Shown: positions 8,170 through 17,508 of the stretch, piece by piece
Numbering within the stretch: position 1 is the stretch's first letter
Layout: every line of letters starts with the position of its first letter
Source: Acidobacteriota bacterium
GTDB taxonomy: Bacteria; Acidobacteriota; Blastocatellia; Pyrinomonadales; Pyrinomonadaceae
Reading direction: 5' to 3'
Assembly (NCBI GenBank): GCA_018269005.1
Contig: JAFDVK010000014.1
Span: forward strand, 1 to 33,696
Length of the DNA: 33,696 bases
Program-made: the position numbers and the translations under genes
Notes under the pieces: generated by a model
Told to the model about the DNA's origin: nothing
Seen by the model: only the letters and a program-made list of their open reading frames with translations
The model's database searches: none

Positions 8170-9384
8170 TTGGCTGACCGCCCAAAAAGAATCGTCCGCA
8201 TCATCGCCCGCCTGAATGTCGGCGGGCCGGCACGGCACGTCGTCTGGCTGACGAGCAAACTCCACGAGCCAGAATTCGAAAGCACTCTGATCGCGGGAAC
8301 GGTTCCGCCCGGCGAAGAAGATATGTCGTACTTCGCCGAAGAGAACGGAGTCGAGCCGATCTATCTAGCAGAACTGAGCCGCGAGCTTTCGCCAAAAGAC
8401 ATCATCTCCGTAGTTAAGATCTTTCGCGAACTGCGGCGGCTGCGGCCCGACATCGTGCACACGCACACGGCCAAAGCCGGTGCCGTCGGACGAACTGCCG
8501 CATTTCTCTACAAATATCTCACCTTCGGCACGCTTGTTGGCCGCCCGCGAAAGGTAAGGAAAGTTCATACATTTCACGGACATGTTTTCCACAGCTATTA
8601 CGGCAGTTTCAAGACGCGAATTTTCATCCTGATCGAGAAGCTGCTCGCCAAGACGACCGACCGAATAATCGTCATCTCGGATCAACAGCTCGACGAGATC
8701 GCCGGGAAGTTCAAGATCGGGCGGCGTGAGCAGTTCACGGTCATTCCGCTCGGCATCGAGCCGATCGAAAAGAGCGTCGTATCGAAGACGAGTTTGCGTG
8801 AGGAGTTCTCGATCCCCGAAGACAGGCTGATCGCGGGCTTTGTCGGACGGCTAACCGAGATAAAGAACCTCGATCTGCTGCTTGAGACTGCGGCACTCTG
8901 TAATAAAGATGGCGTGCCGATTCACTTCGTGGTCGTCGGCGACGGACATTTGCGCGAGAGCCTCGAACGGCGTTCGGCAGAGCTAAACCTTTCAAATATT
9001 TCATTTGCGGGAAATCGTAAAGAGATCGGCCCGATCCTCTCCGAGCTCGACCTTTTCGTTCTAACTTCGCGGAACGAGGGCACGCCGCTCTCGATGATCG
9101 AGGCGATGGCAGCGAGCGTTCCGGTAGTTTCGACCGCGGTTGGCGGCGTCGTCGATCTCGCAGGTAGAATAGAAAAGCAGGAAGATGGATTCGAGATCGC
9201 CGAGCGCGCAGTACTCGTCCCGACGTTCGATCCGGCGGACTTTCAAAAAAGCTTGCTTTATTTGCTGAAAAGTGAAAAAGTACGGGAGACGCTTGGTCTT
9301 CGCTCCGCACAATTTGTCGATGAGAGGTATTCAGTTACGAGGCTCGTAAGTGATGTTGCTCAACTTTACCGAGATGTTGAATAG
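8170..9384 (+). CDS. Glycosyltransferase family 4 protein
   Basis: A 404-residue GT-B glycosyltransferase. The N-terminal glycine-rich loop ARLNVGGPARHVVWLT lies at residues 13-28, the acceptor-domain segment TFHGHVFHSYYG near 135, and the donor-domain EX7E region NEGTPLSMIEAMAASVPVVS near 302-321. The start is TTG 8170, chosen because the first in-frame ATG (8323) would remove the glycine loop; an AGGTAG sequence sits upstream. It probably adds a sugar to a lipid-linked intermediate in the same pathway as its neighbours. It starts 15 nt after the epimerase-like gene. Sugar specificity is unknown. Confidence 0.83.
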   Translation: MADRPKRIVRIIARLNVGGPARHVVWLTSKLHEPEFESTLIAGTVPPGEEDMSYFAEENGVEPIYLAELSRELSPKDIISVVKIFRELRRLRPDIVHTHTAKAGAVGRTAAFLYKYLTFGTLVGRPRKVRKVHTFHGHVFHSYYGSFKTRIFILIEKLLAKTTDRIIVISDQQLDEIAGKFKIGRREQFTVIPLGIEPIEKSVVSKTSLREEFSIPEDRLIAGFVGRLTEIKNLDLLLETAALCNKDGVPIHFVVVGDGHLRESLERRSAELNLSNISFAGNRKEIGPILSELDLFVLTSRNEGTPLSMIEAMAASVPVVSTAVGGVVDLAGRIEKQEDGFEIAERAVLVPTFDPADFQKSLLYLLKSEKVRETLGLRSAQFVDERYSVTRLVSDVAQLYRDVE

Positions 9385-9426
9385 TCGGGCGGCCGCAAAC
9401 TCCACATCGCCGCCGGGATATAGATA

Positions 9427-11232
9427 ATGCAGAACCTCACTCTCCACGCATTTCTGATCTTGTCCGTCTCCGTGCTGTTGAGCGCGGTGCTGACCTATGG
9501 CGTTCGTGCGTACGCGACGCGACGCGGTTTTGTCGCCGCACCGAAAAGCGACAGGTGGCACGACCGTCCGACCGCGATGCTCGGCGGTGTCGCGATCTAC
9601 GCAACGACCGTCATCGGTTATTTTCTATTCGTCCCATATTCCCGCGAGACCTTGATATTGCTCGGCGGCGGCACCGTCCTCTTCCTTGTCGGCCTCGTTG
9701 ACGACATCTTCAACATTCGCCCTTATCAGAAACTGCTTGGGCAGCTTTTCGGAGCGGCCGTTCTGATCGGCTTCGGGCTGACGATGCCGATAACCGGCAA
9801 CGAGATCATCGACATCTGGATCACCGGCCTTTGGATCATCGGCATCACGAACGCGGTAAATCTGCTCGACAATATGGACGGGCTTGCCGCCGGGATCGCG
9901 GCGATAGGCGGCATCGGCCTTGCGGCAGGATTTCTGACCTCAGGGCAAGGCAACGAACTTCTGCTTGCGGCCGTTTTCGTCGGCAGTCTGATCGGATTCT
10001 TGATCTATAATTTCAACCCGGCGTCGATCTTTATGGGCGACTGCGGGTCGATGTTCGTCGGCTTTGTCCTGTCGGGTGCGGTGCTCATCAACCAATCCGG
10101 AGGCGGCGGCCGAAGCCGAGGCATTCTGCCGATCCTGGCCGTTCCGGCGCTGATCCTCATTGTCCCGATCTTTGACACGACGCTCGTCACGCTCGTGCGA
10201 AAGATCTGGGGCCGCAAAGTCTCGCAAGGCGGACGCGACCACACATCGCACCGCCTCGTCGCCCTCGGGCTTACTGAGCGTTCTGCCGTCCTTATGCTGT
10301 ACGCATTTGCGGCCGTCGCGGGCAGCATTTCGATCGCCGTCGCTCATCTCGCCCTTAGCGAGAGCCTCGCTCTGATCGCGGTCTTTTCGATCCTGCTGGT
10401 CATAGTCGGCGTTTTTCTCTCAAAAGTAAAAGTTTACGAATCTACCGGCAGCAACACATCGGCGCCGGAGAAGGCGGTCTTCGGCTTCATCATAAATTTC
10501 TCGCACAAGCGGCGCATCTTTGAGATCTTTCTCGATGCCGCTCTGATAACGCTTTCGCTTTACACGGCGTTTCTCCTCGTTCTCGGCTCGCTCGAAAATT
10601 CAGAAGCGTGGGACCTTTTCGTAAAGTGTTTGCCGGTCGTCATCCCGATAAAGCTCGGGGCGTTCCTCGTCGCGGGCGTATATCGCGGGCTTTGGAAATA
10701 CACGAGCATTCGCGACTTCATCACCTACGCAAAAGGCGTTGCATTGGGTTCGGGCCTGAGCGTGATCGCGATACTGCTTCTCTATCGATTCCAGTATTAT
10801 TCGCGAACGGTCTTTGTCGTTGATGCTCTCCTTCTCCTCTTTGCCGTTATCGGCAGCCGAATGATGTTCCGCCTGATCCGAAGCGCGATCCCGCTCCCAA
10901 AGACGGCAGAATCACGCCGCATCCTGATCTACGGTGCGGGCGACGGCGGCGAGATGGTACTGCGCGAGCTGCGCAACAATCCCGAATGGAACCTTACGCC
11001 GATCGGCTTCGTCGATGATGACCCGCAAAAGGCCGGACGCGTCATCCACGGACTGACGGTCCTCACCGGCAACGGCTCGCTCGGTTCTGTGTGTCAGGAA
11101 AAGGGCGTTCAGGAGATCGTGATCTCTGCACGTAATTTCGACGGCGAAAGGCTCCGCAAGGTGCGAGAGATCTGCGTGGAAAATAATATCGCCATTCGGC
11201 GTGCCCTTCTCAAGATCGAGACGCTAGAATAG
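9427..11232 (+). CDS. Fusion: WecA/MraY-type phosphoglycosyl transferase plus CapD-like N-terminal module
   Basis: A 601-residue membrane protein with two recognisable halves. Residues about 1-340 form a polytopic WecA/MraY/RgpG-type enzyme with GLVDD near 78, LDNMDGLAAG at 145-154, FMGDCGSMFVGF near 201-212 and GRDHTSHRL near 269. These enzymes load a sugar-1-phosphate onto undecaprenyl phosphate and start glycan synthesis. Residues about 360-601 contain four more membrane helices followed by a Rossmann segment (ILIYGAGDGGE near 499), resembling the N-terminal half of CapD/PglF/WbpM dehydratases. The catalytic SDR domain of those enzymes is absent, so this part may sense or bind a nucleotide sugar. 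Reading frame and composition are continuous across the join, which argues against an assembly error. Confidence 0.85.
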   Translation: MQNLTLHAFLILSVSVLLSAVLTYGVRAYATRRGFVAAPKSDRWHDRPTAMLGGVAIYATTVIGYFLFVPYSRETLILLGGGTVLFLVGLVDDIFNIRPYQKLLGQLFGAAVLIGFGLTMPITGNEIIDIWITGLWIIGITNAVNLLDNMDGLAAGIAAIGGIGLAAGFLTSGQGNELLLAAVFVGSLIGFLIYNFNPASIFMGDCGSMFVGFVLSGAVLINQSGGGGRSRGILPILAVPALILIVPIFDTTLVTLVRKIWGRKVSQGGRDHTSHRLVALGLTERSAVLMLYAFAAVAGSISIAVAHLALSESLALIAVFSILLVIVGVFLSKVKVYESTGSNTSAPEKAVFGFIINFSHKRRIFEIFLDAALITLSLYTAFLLVLGSLENSEAWDLFVKCLPVVIPIKLGAFLVAGVYRGLWKYTSIRDFITYAKGVALGSGLSVIAILLLYRFQYYSRTVFVVDALLLLFAVIGSRMMFRLIRSAIPLPKTAESRRILIYGAGDGGEMVLRELRNNPEWNLTPIGFVDDDPQKAGRVIHGLTVLTGNGSLGSVCQEKGVQEIVISARNFDGERLRKVREICVENNIAIRRALLKIETLE

Positions 11233-11239
11233 AGCAACC

Positions 11240-12514
11240 GTGGCTGCATTTCGGATACCGATCGAAACAACGGCGGCAAAGGCCTGCCTGATAATTTTCG
11301 TGCTTCTCCTTGCCGGAGTGGTGTGGTTCGGTGCGCGTTGGAATTTTGCGAATTCTGCATCGCTGCGGGCAGACCGCGTGGATATGATCCCCGTGCTCAC
11401 CTCGCTTGGCCCGGACGATCCGCAGACGCATTTTACCGCTGCCGTCCTGCTTGATAAGACCTTCGAGCCTGAGGACGCCGCCCGCTCTCTCGAAGAATTC
11501 AAGAAGGCCGCCCAACTTTCGCCAAATAACTATCTCGTCGTTCTCGCTCTCGCAAAAGCCTACGATCGTGCCGGAGATCGCGGCAACGCCGATGAGATGT
11601 TCAGGCGTGCACGCGAACTTGCGCCGAACTATTCGGACGTGAAATTCGCATACGCAAACTTTCTGCTCCGTGGCGAGAATCATGAGAAGGAAGCGTTCGA
11701 GCTGCTCGCGGATGCGGCACGCAGCCGTGCGGAATATGCGGCGTCTGCGGCGATCCTTGCTCTCGAAACCACCGGGCAGAATGTCGGCGAAGCACGCCGT
11801 CTGCTCGGCGATGCGCCGAGTGCCCGTGCGGCCCTTGCGATCTACTTGCTTACCAAGGATCGCGTTGAAGATGCCGCCGATCTCTGGGCGAGTTTGCCGA
11901 GGGAATTGAAGACCGGCCAATTAAGGTCCGACGGCGAACAGCTCGCCGCAAAGCTCATAGAAAAACACCACTATCGCCTCGCCGTGAATGTTCTTAACGA
12001 CCTCGGGACGGGCCCGCAATTGGCCGCTGACTCGGTAACGAATAGCGGTTTTGAGGGTGGTGTCGGCGCCGACGCGTCGAGCATTTTCAATTGGAAGATC
12101 GCTGCGGGCAGCACACCGCAGATCGCGCTTGCCGACCAGGCCCATTCTGGTAAGGTCAGCCTATTTTTTGTATTTGATTCGAAGCGCGCCGATGCCTTTC
12201 GCGAGGTGAGGCAGACGGTCGCGGTCGAGCCCGGCTCGCGCTATCGGCTGTCCGCGTTCTATAAGACCGAACTGCGTGCTGCGGATGACGTGGCGATGCA
12301 TCTTGTCGTCACGTCCGCGGCAACTTCCGCTGCGATCGCCGCAAGCAGGTCGTTCGCTCTCAATGCGGAATGGGCCGAGGCTTCAGCCGAATTCGAAGTG
12401 CCGTCGGACACCGACGGGATAGTTATCAGGCTTGTTCGCGATGACTGTCGGTCGCCGATCTGTCCGCTCAGCGGCAAGCTCTGGCTCGACGACGTAACTT
12501 TGACGAAAGAGTGA
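11240..12514 (+). CDS. Membrane-anchored TPR protein with C-terminal jelly-roll (carbohydrate-binding-like) domain
   Basis: A 424-residue protein starting at GTG. An N-terminal membrane helix (about residues 10-31, rich in L, I and V) is followed by TPR-like helical pairs (AARSLEEFKKAAQLSPNN, ADEMFRRARELAPNY). A C-terminal beta-rich module from about 268 begins NSGFEGG, includes RYRLSAFYKTE and ends LWLDDVTLTKE, resembling carbohydrate-binding jelly rolls. It would sit in the periplasm, tethered to the inner membrane. Its stop overlaps the start of the ligase gene (GTGA), so it probably works with the ligase or polymerase, for instance by holding glycan or partner proteins. No catalytic motif is visible. 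Confidence 0.7.
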   Translation: MAAFRIPIETTAAKACLIIFVLLLAGVVWFGARWNFANSASLRADRVDMIPVLTSLGPDDPQTHFTAAVLLDKTFEPEDAARSLEEFKKAAQLSPNNYLVVLALAKAYDRAGDRGNADEMFRRARELAPNYSDVKFAYANFLLRGENHEKEAFELLADAARSRAEYAASAAILALETTGQNVGEARRLLGDAPSARAALAIYLLTKDRVEDAADLWASLPRELKTGQLRSDGEQLAAKLIEKHHYRLAVNVLNDLGTGPQLAADSVTNSGFEGGVGADASSIFNWKIAAGSTPQIALADQAHSGKVSLFFVFDSKRADAFREVRQTVAVEPGSRYRLSAFYKTELRAADDVAMHLVVTSAATSAAIAASRSFALNAEWAEASAEFEVPSDTDGIVIRLVRDDCRSPICPLSGKLWLDDVTLTKE

Positions 12515-13872
12515 GAATTTCCGACGCGATCAAGATCAGAAGAAAAGCACTTTTGAGCGATACCGCCTTGTTTTGGCTTGTGCTCATCGGGCCGATGATC
12601 GCCTGCGTACTGTTTGGCGCCGTCGATAGCGGAACGTGGGCTCTGATAGCTATTGTGACCGGTGTTGGTGTTCTTTTTTGGGCGACGGCCTCATGGCGAA
12701 GCCGCGAAATAAAGATCACGCGTTCGCCGCTGATCTTACCGCTTGCGGCTTTCTTTTGTCTGGCACTCGTGCAGATCATGCTCGGCACGACGCTTGATCC
12801 CTACGCGACAAGGCTTTTCGCGTTCCGCCTTGGCGTTTATCTTCTCTTCTTCCTTGCTGCTCTCTCGACGATAACGACGGCCAAGCGCGTCATATTCGCA
12901 CGGAACGCCATCGTGCTTTTTGGAGGCTGTCTCGCATTCTTTAGCATTCTGCAAAGGCTTGCAGCGATCGAACCGATCTTCGGAATTCGCGAAACACCGC
13001 AGGCGATCCCATTCGGGCCGTTCGTAAATCAACATCATTTCGCGGCATTTATGGTGATGATCTGCGGCCTGACATTTGGCACGCTCTTCGATCGGGCCGC
13101 ATCAAAAAATTCAAAGATAGTGAATCTTGGCGTAACGGTCGTTGCGGGTGCGGCACTGGTGATGACCATGTCTCGCGGCGCGTGGCTTGCGGTGCTCGCT
13201 GCACTTCTCGTCGTTCTTGTCGCGATGCTGCCATTCAAGCGGCGACATTCGACGCGGGACGGAAAGAAGAAAATGCTCGTGCCCGTTCTCTCGGCAGCCG
13301 TTCTGATCTTTGCCGTACTCGCACTAGCTCTTTTTCTGGGACCTGACGGCACAAATCTCTCGCTCGCCGGACACGGCTCGGACGCAGAAGGATTTTCGAG
13401 CGGCCGTACGCACTTCTGGTGGGTCGCATGGCAGATCTTTCTCGCTCATCCTGTTCTCGGAGCCGGATTTGACTCGTTCGCCGTTGCCTTTACAAAATTC
13501 GACACGTGGGACGGCACCTTTCGCATCGAGCGCGCCCACAACGATTATCTGCAGATCTTGGCCGACGGCGGTATCACAGGTTTTTTGTGCTTGATCTCGT
13601 TCGCCGCACTATTCATTCGACGATCCGTTTCTGTCATTCGAACTTCGAGCGATGAGATGCGTGGGCTTGTGATCGGAGCGTTTGCAGGCTGCGTCGGCAT
13701 CTTGGTACACAGCTTTGTAGATTTTCCTTTGCGGACGCCGTCGAATGCGTTCTTCTTTCTGCTTCTCGTAGTTCTGGCGACTTTACGGCTCGACGACGAA
13801 GCTCACTTTGGCGGCGATTCGACCGTAACTTCCACATCGGCCGAGCCGCACGGCAAGCTGAATTTGACGTGA
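12511..13872 (+). CDS. O-antigen ligase/polymerase family protein (Wzy_C)
   Basis: A 453-residue polytopic membrane protein with about 11-12 hydrophobic segments. The large periplasmic loop near the C-terminal third contains RAHNDYLQILADGGITG, with H343 in the histidine-containing motif shared by WaaL ligases and Wzy_C polymerases. WaaL joins undecaprenyl-linked glycan to lipid A core; related proteins polymerise exopolysaccharide or glycosylate proteins, and the sequence alone does not decide. The GTG start overlaps the previous stop. The last 70 bases run into the 3' end of the convergent TPR gene, giving a hydrophilic tail of about 23 residues that looks unrelated to the family core. Confidence 0.82.
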   Translation: MRISDAIKIRRKALLSDTALFWLVLIGPMIACVLFGAVDSGTWALIAIVTGVGVLFWATASWRSREIKITRSPLILPLAAFFCLALVQIMLGTTLDPYATRLFAFRLGVYLLFFLAALSTITTAKRVIFARNAIVLFGGCLAFFSILQRLAAIEPIFGIRETPQAIPFGPFVNQHHFAAFMVMICGLTFGTLFDRAASKNSKIVNLGVTVVAGAALVMTMSRGAWLAVLAALLVVLVAMLPFKRRHSTRDGKKKMLVPVLSAAVLIFAVLALALFLGPDGTNLSLAGHGSDAEGFSSGRTHFWWVAWQIFLAHPVLGAGFDSFAVAFTKFDTWDGTFRIERAHNDYLQILADGGITGFLCLISFAALFIRRSVSVIRTSSDEMRGLVIGAFAGCVGILVHSFVDFPLRTPSNAFFFLLLVVLATLRLDDEAHFGGDSTVTSTSAEPHGKLNLT

Positions 13873-16856
13873 TAGATCCCCGTCTTGTCGGTCAGCGATC
13901 TGATCACGTAAAGTGAGCGGCTCTTGATCCCCGCAACCGGCACGGCTCTGACTTCCAGGTCTTTTTCGCCCTCAGAAACGGCCGTTAGCCCCGTAAGATC
14001 CCGATCGTCCTCTGTGCCGACGATGATTCCACGCTCTTCCTTAACGGGCATCGACATTCTGACCTCGCTCGTCGTTATCACGCACGGCTTTATTTCTGCA
14101 CCCTCGGCCGCCGCTCGGGCGATACGCGGCCTCGAATCTGCCAAAACCGTTGGCTGCGGCGTCTCGGACGGCGTCGGACTCGTCTCCGGTGTTGCTGATG
14201 GCGTGGGCGTTGATGCTGGCGGCTCGACGACCGTCGGTTCGGGAGTTGGTGACGCGATCGGAGTCACTTCCGCTGTCGGAATTGCTTCGTCTGTCGGTTC
14301 CCGGGACGGCGACGCTTCAGGCGTCGGCGTCGGTGTTGGCGGCTCTACTATCGTCGGTTCGGGAGTCGGCGAAGGCGTTGGTGCAGCTTCAGCAACAGCT
14401 TCGACTGTCGGGGTCTGTGTTGGAGTCGGTTCCACCGTCGGTTCCGGCGTTGGCGATGCAGACGGCGTTGGCGTAGCTTCGACGGCGGCCTCAGGCGTCG
14501 GCGTCGGACTCGGGCTTTTTGCCGCCTTTGGATCTGGTATCGCGATCACCACCGACGGAAATAGTTCGGTCGCCGTTGCTGCCGGCGTGGCCGTAACGCT
14601 TGGCGTGGGCGAGGCCGAAGGAGCCGCCTCAACTATCGCCGCCGGTGTCGGAGACGCCTCAGCGGTCAGCTCTGGCGAAGGTTCGGGAGTTGCCGTTGGC
14701 GTTTCGCTCGGAAGCGGCGGAAGATCGCCCAGTACGGCACTCGCCGGCGTCGGCGATGGTTCCTCGGCCGGCTTCTCGACCTTGGCGACCTCTGTTTCTG
14801 GTTTCGCAAGCGGATCAGGTCCGGCTTCCGCCTCAAAGCCATCGAGGCCTCCTTTTACCTGAGCGTAGGCCGACTTCAAGATCGCGTACTTCGCCACATC
14901 CGGCGTGCCGCCTTTGTAGCCCTTCAGAAAGTACGGCAACGCACCGGCAAGATCGTTTTGTGCGGCGAGAAGCGTGCCGATTCGCCAGTTGATCGAACGC
15001 TGCCAGACGCTCCCTTCAGGTGCGACCGATAACCCGCGATTGTATCTGAGCAGTGCCTCGTCCGTCTCACCTTTTTCTGCGAGAGCAGCACCTGCAAGCT
15101 CTTCGATACGTCCTCGCACGATCGCGGAAAGTGTCGGTGCCGCGACCGGGCTTGGCGCAAGCGTCTCGCCGCGTGCGAGAGCCGCCGAACGCGTGGAATA
15201 GAGTTCGTCGGCAAGAACCGCGGCGGTCGGATCGGGCGCAGCCATCGCCGTGCCGGAGTTTGCAGCAGCGTTCTTTAAGAGTTCGAGCGCCGCGTCAGAA
15301 GCGAGTTTTTTGTCAACAAGCACCGACGCCGCAAAGATCTCACGATGGAGTTTCATCGCATCCGGTCCCGCAGATTCAAATGCGGCGGCGGACGACTTGG
15401 CGGCCTCGGCATTGGCGCTGTTTACCGCTTGCCAAAATTCGAGCAAGGCGGTGAGCGGCTTGCCGGCTTCTTTGTCTGCGTCGCTCAAAGGCTCAAAAAG
15501 GCTCGCGCGTCTTTCGAACGAGATCAGTTCGCCAATGTCTGCCGAAGAGCGCTCGACGCGGCCGCCCAACTTTGCGGTTACCGAGCCATCCTTTAGCGTA
15601 AAGTTGCGGGCAAGGCCTTCCGCGGCCTCGCGATAGTAACCGGCCGCCGCACGAGCACGGGCAAGCTCGTAATCCATCGTCGGAAAATTCCCGTAACGCC
15701 GGGCCGAAAGGAGCGTCTTTTCGGCTTCGAGCGGCATCTTCTGCAGCATCTGGCCGCGTGCGAGGGCGATATGACCCCAAATGAATCGAGGTTCGACCGT
15801 GACGGCACGCCTGCCGTAATCGACTGCCTTGCCGCCCTGACCGTGAGACGAATACCAATACGCGACACCGGCGAGAAGCATCACGTTGTTAGGATTGTCA
15901 GCAAGAGCCGCATCGAGTTCCTTCTCGGCGTCCGCAGTCTTGCCGCCGTCAAAAAGCGAAAGGATAACACCTGTTTTCGCCGGAAGATTCGTCGGGTCGG
16001 CGGTCAATATCTCGCGATACAGAGCAACGGCATCTTCCGAGCGTCCGAGCGAACGGTATGCTTCGGCAAGGCCGCGTTTTGCCTGAACGCTCGTTGGATC
16101 GAGTTCGAGTGCCTTCGCATATGCCGCGGCCGATCCATCGAGGTCAAAATCCACGCGGTCCGCGAGCCCGAGCATCAGATAGCCGCCCGAGTCCGGAGCC
16201 AGCGCTATCGCCGAATTTGCCGCACGGCGTGCATTGTCACCGCTCTCGATCGTAAGGTAAAAACCAGCGAGTTCCTTTAGTTGCGGTGCGTCGGCCTTCT
16301 CTTCGAGCTTCCTTGCAATATCGAGCGCCTGTCCGCGATAGCCTTTCCAATAGAGCTTTGCCGGGATCTTCGAGAGTCTTTCGTTAAAAAGCGTGTCGGG
16401 AATCGGTTTTGGTGCGTTGTCGGCAGCCGAAAGGTAGAGGGTCAAAGCGGGTTCTATCTCATTGAGCTCAAAATGAGCATCTGCAAGTGCCGCTTCCGAG
16501 CCCGATAAACGTCTCTGGGCCTCGGCCATGTTCTTGCTCGCTGGAAAGTTCGCAATGAACTGCTTAAACGCCGCGATCGCTTCGGCAGCGTCCGTTAGGG
16601 CAATGCACTTCTCCCACTCGGCAGATTCATCGAGCTTCGGCTTTTTCGGCGTAGGCTTTGGCTTTGGCGTTGCTTTGGCCTTTGCCGTTACATTCCCTTT
16701 TGGTTTCGAAGCAGCTTTCTTCGGCGTCGGCTTCGCCTTTGGTGTCGCGGCCGTCTTTTTAGCTGCCTTTTCCGGCTTCTTTTTGGTCTGCGTCTGCTGA
16801 GTGAACGCAGGCGCCAACGCGATGATAAATAGGAGAAATAACGCAAAGATCCTCAT
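13803..16856 (-). CDS. Large secreted TPR protein with Pro/Thr-rich region
   Basis: A 1017-residue protein. Residues 1-20 form a signal peptide (MRIFALFLLFIIALAPAFTQ). Residues 21-75 are rich in Lys, Pro and Ala. Residues about 76-690 consist of TPR-type helical repeats (for example ALELDPTSVQAKRGLAEAY). Residues about 695-905 are a low-complexity Pro/Thr/Glu/Ser stretch built on SPTPEPT-like units. The last 110 residues form a separate beta-rich domain containing two cysteines, in KPCVIT and SLPCGSADVEV. It is probably periplasmic or outer-surface, with TPRs as a scaffold and the Pro-rich part as a spacer; a basic N-terminus could contact peptidoglycan. It shares 70 bases with the convergent ligase gene. 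No enzyme motif is seen. Confidence 0.85.
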   Translation of the reverse strand: MRIFALFLLFIIALAPAFTQQTQTKKKPEKAAKKTAATPKAKPTPKKAASKPKGNVTAKAKATPKPKPTPKKPKLDESAEWEKCIALTDAAEAIAAFKQFIANFPASKNMAEAQRRLSGSEAALADAHFELNEIEPALTLYLSAADNAPKPIPDTLFNERLSKIPAKLYWKGYRGQALDIARKLEEKADAPQLKELAGFYLTIESGDNARRAANSAIALAPDSGGYLMLGLADRVDFDLDGSAAAYAKALELDPTSVQAKRGLAEAYRSLGRSEDAVALYREILTADPTNLPAKTGVILSLFDGGKTADAEKELDAALADNPNNVMLLAGVAYWYSSHGQGGKAVDYGRRAVTVEPRFIWGHIALARGQMLQKMPLEAEKTLLSARRYGNFPTMDYELARARAAAGYYREAAEGLARNFTLKDGSVTAKLGGRVERSSADIGELISFERRASLFEPLSDADKEAGKPLTALLEFWQAVNSANAEAAKSSAAAFESAGPDAMKLHREIFAASVLVDKKLASDAALELLKNAAANSGTAMAAPDPTAAVLADELYSTRSAALARGETLAPSPVAAPTLSAIVRGRIEELAGAALAEKGETDEALLRYNRGLSVAPEGSVWQRSINWRIGTLLAAQNDLAGALPYFLKGYKGGTPDVAKYAILKSAYAQVKGGLDGFEAEAGPDPLAKPETEVAKVEKPAEEPSPTPASAVLGDLPPLPSETPTATPEPSPELTAEASPTPAAIVEAAPSASPTPSVTATPAATATELFPSVVIAIPDPKAAKSPSPTPTPEAAVEATPTPSASPTPEPTVEPTPTQTPTVEAVAEAAPTPSPTPEPTIVEPPTPTPTPEASPSREPTDEAIPTAEVTPIASPTPEPTVVEPPASTPTPSATPETSPTPSETPQPTVLADSRPRIARAAAEGAEIKPCVITTSEVRMSMPVKEERGIIVGTEDDRDLTGLTAVSEGEKDLEVRAVPVAGIKSRSLYVIRSLTDKTGIYHVKFSLPCGSADVEVTVESPPK
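14140..14770 (-). repeat. Low-complexity coding repeat (SPTPEPT-like units)
   Basis: This part of the TPR gene is an imperfect repeat of short units encoding Ser-Pro-Thr-Pro-Glu-Pro-Thr variants, with two longer near-copies around 14217-14255 and 14337-14375 on the + strand. Such DNA can expand or contract by slippage or recombination. On the opposite strand it creates a Gly/Val/Ser-rich open frame that I regard as an artefact. Confidence 0.75.
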
Positions 16857-16946
16857 AAGATAGGCAGCTTCCGGATGGTTCAGGATAGCACGAAGCTTCG
16901 CATTTTCGCCGTCAGGCCTTATCCTCTTCCTTTCGGCCGAGAAAAG

Positions 16947-17453
16947 ATGAACGAGCTCGATTCAACCTGGCAGCATCTGCTCGAATCCGCCATCCAAAAT
17001 GCGGAGGTCTCGGGCCGAACTGACATTGTCGAATATCTACGGCTCAAGGCTTCAAATGATCTGCTAAGAACGACGGCGACCCGATGGCTGCTGGATTCGT
17101 TTCTCGAAGCCGCATTCGAAGCTGCCCGAACCCGGCCCGCACTAAAGATCGAACGCGACGAGCCCTACGAATTTGCTCGCGGCAGCGGACGCATGGAAGG
17201 CTCGCGGCTGATCATTTCGCTTGGAGTACGATGTTTGGAGGTGCGTGCCGGTTGGCCGCGGAAGCCTTCAAGCGGCATCATACGCGGAAACGCTCTTGCG
17301 GCCGCAGACGTCGTGCATTTTGGCCTTTTGCGGCACAACAGCCTGCTTTCGTTAACCCGTGGCGACACAACGCCATTCTGGCAGGACGGGGACAAACACG
17401 CAGTTGATCTCGCTTTCATCGCCCAACACATCGCTCTCCTCGTTGAAGCCTAG
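16947..17453 (+). CDS. Conserved-looking hypothetical protein
   Basis: A 168-residue protein that I do not recognise. It begins MNELDSTWQHLLESA, with a helical first half (about residues 1-60) and a second half that mixes strands and helices; no signal peptide, membrane segment or catalytic motif is visible. An earlier in-frame ATG at 16875 would add 24 residues, but those look like non-coding sequence and would fill the space between this gene and the divergent TPR gene. I therefore prefer the internal ATG, preceded by GAGAAAAG. It is transcribed divergently from the TPR gene, and a promoter for the next gene starts 55 nt after its stop, so it appears to be a single-gene unit. Confidence 0.6.
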   Translation: MNELDSTWQHLLESAIQNAEVSGRTDIVEYLRLKASNDLLRTTATRWLLDSFLEAAFEAARTRPALKIERDEPYEFARGSGRMEGSRLIISLGVRCLEVRAGWPRKPSSGIIRGNALAAADVVHFGLLRHNSLLSLTRGDTTPFWQDGDKHAVDLAFIAQHIALLVEA

Positions 17454-17508
17454 CTGCCGGGTTTTCCCGAGCCTTATAAGCGGTAAATCTATGTTAAAAA
17501 AGATTTTC

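Noticed and set aside
13924..14862. Gly/Val/Ser-rich 312-residue frame on the + strand
   Set aside because: It is the antisense of the Pro/Thr repeat region of the TPR gene; its regular GVGVG pattern follows from the codons of the real gene, and it has no ribosome binding site or domain.
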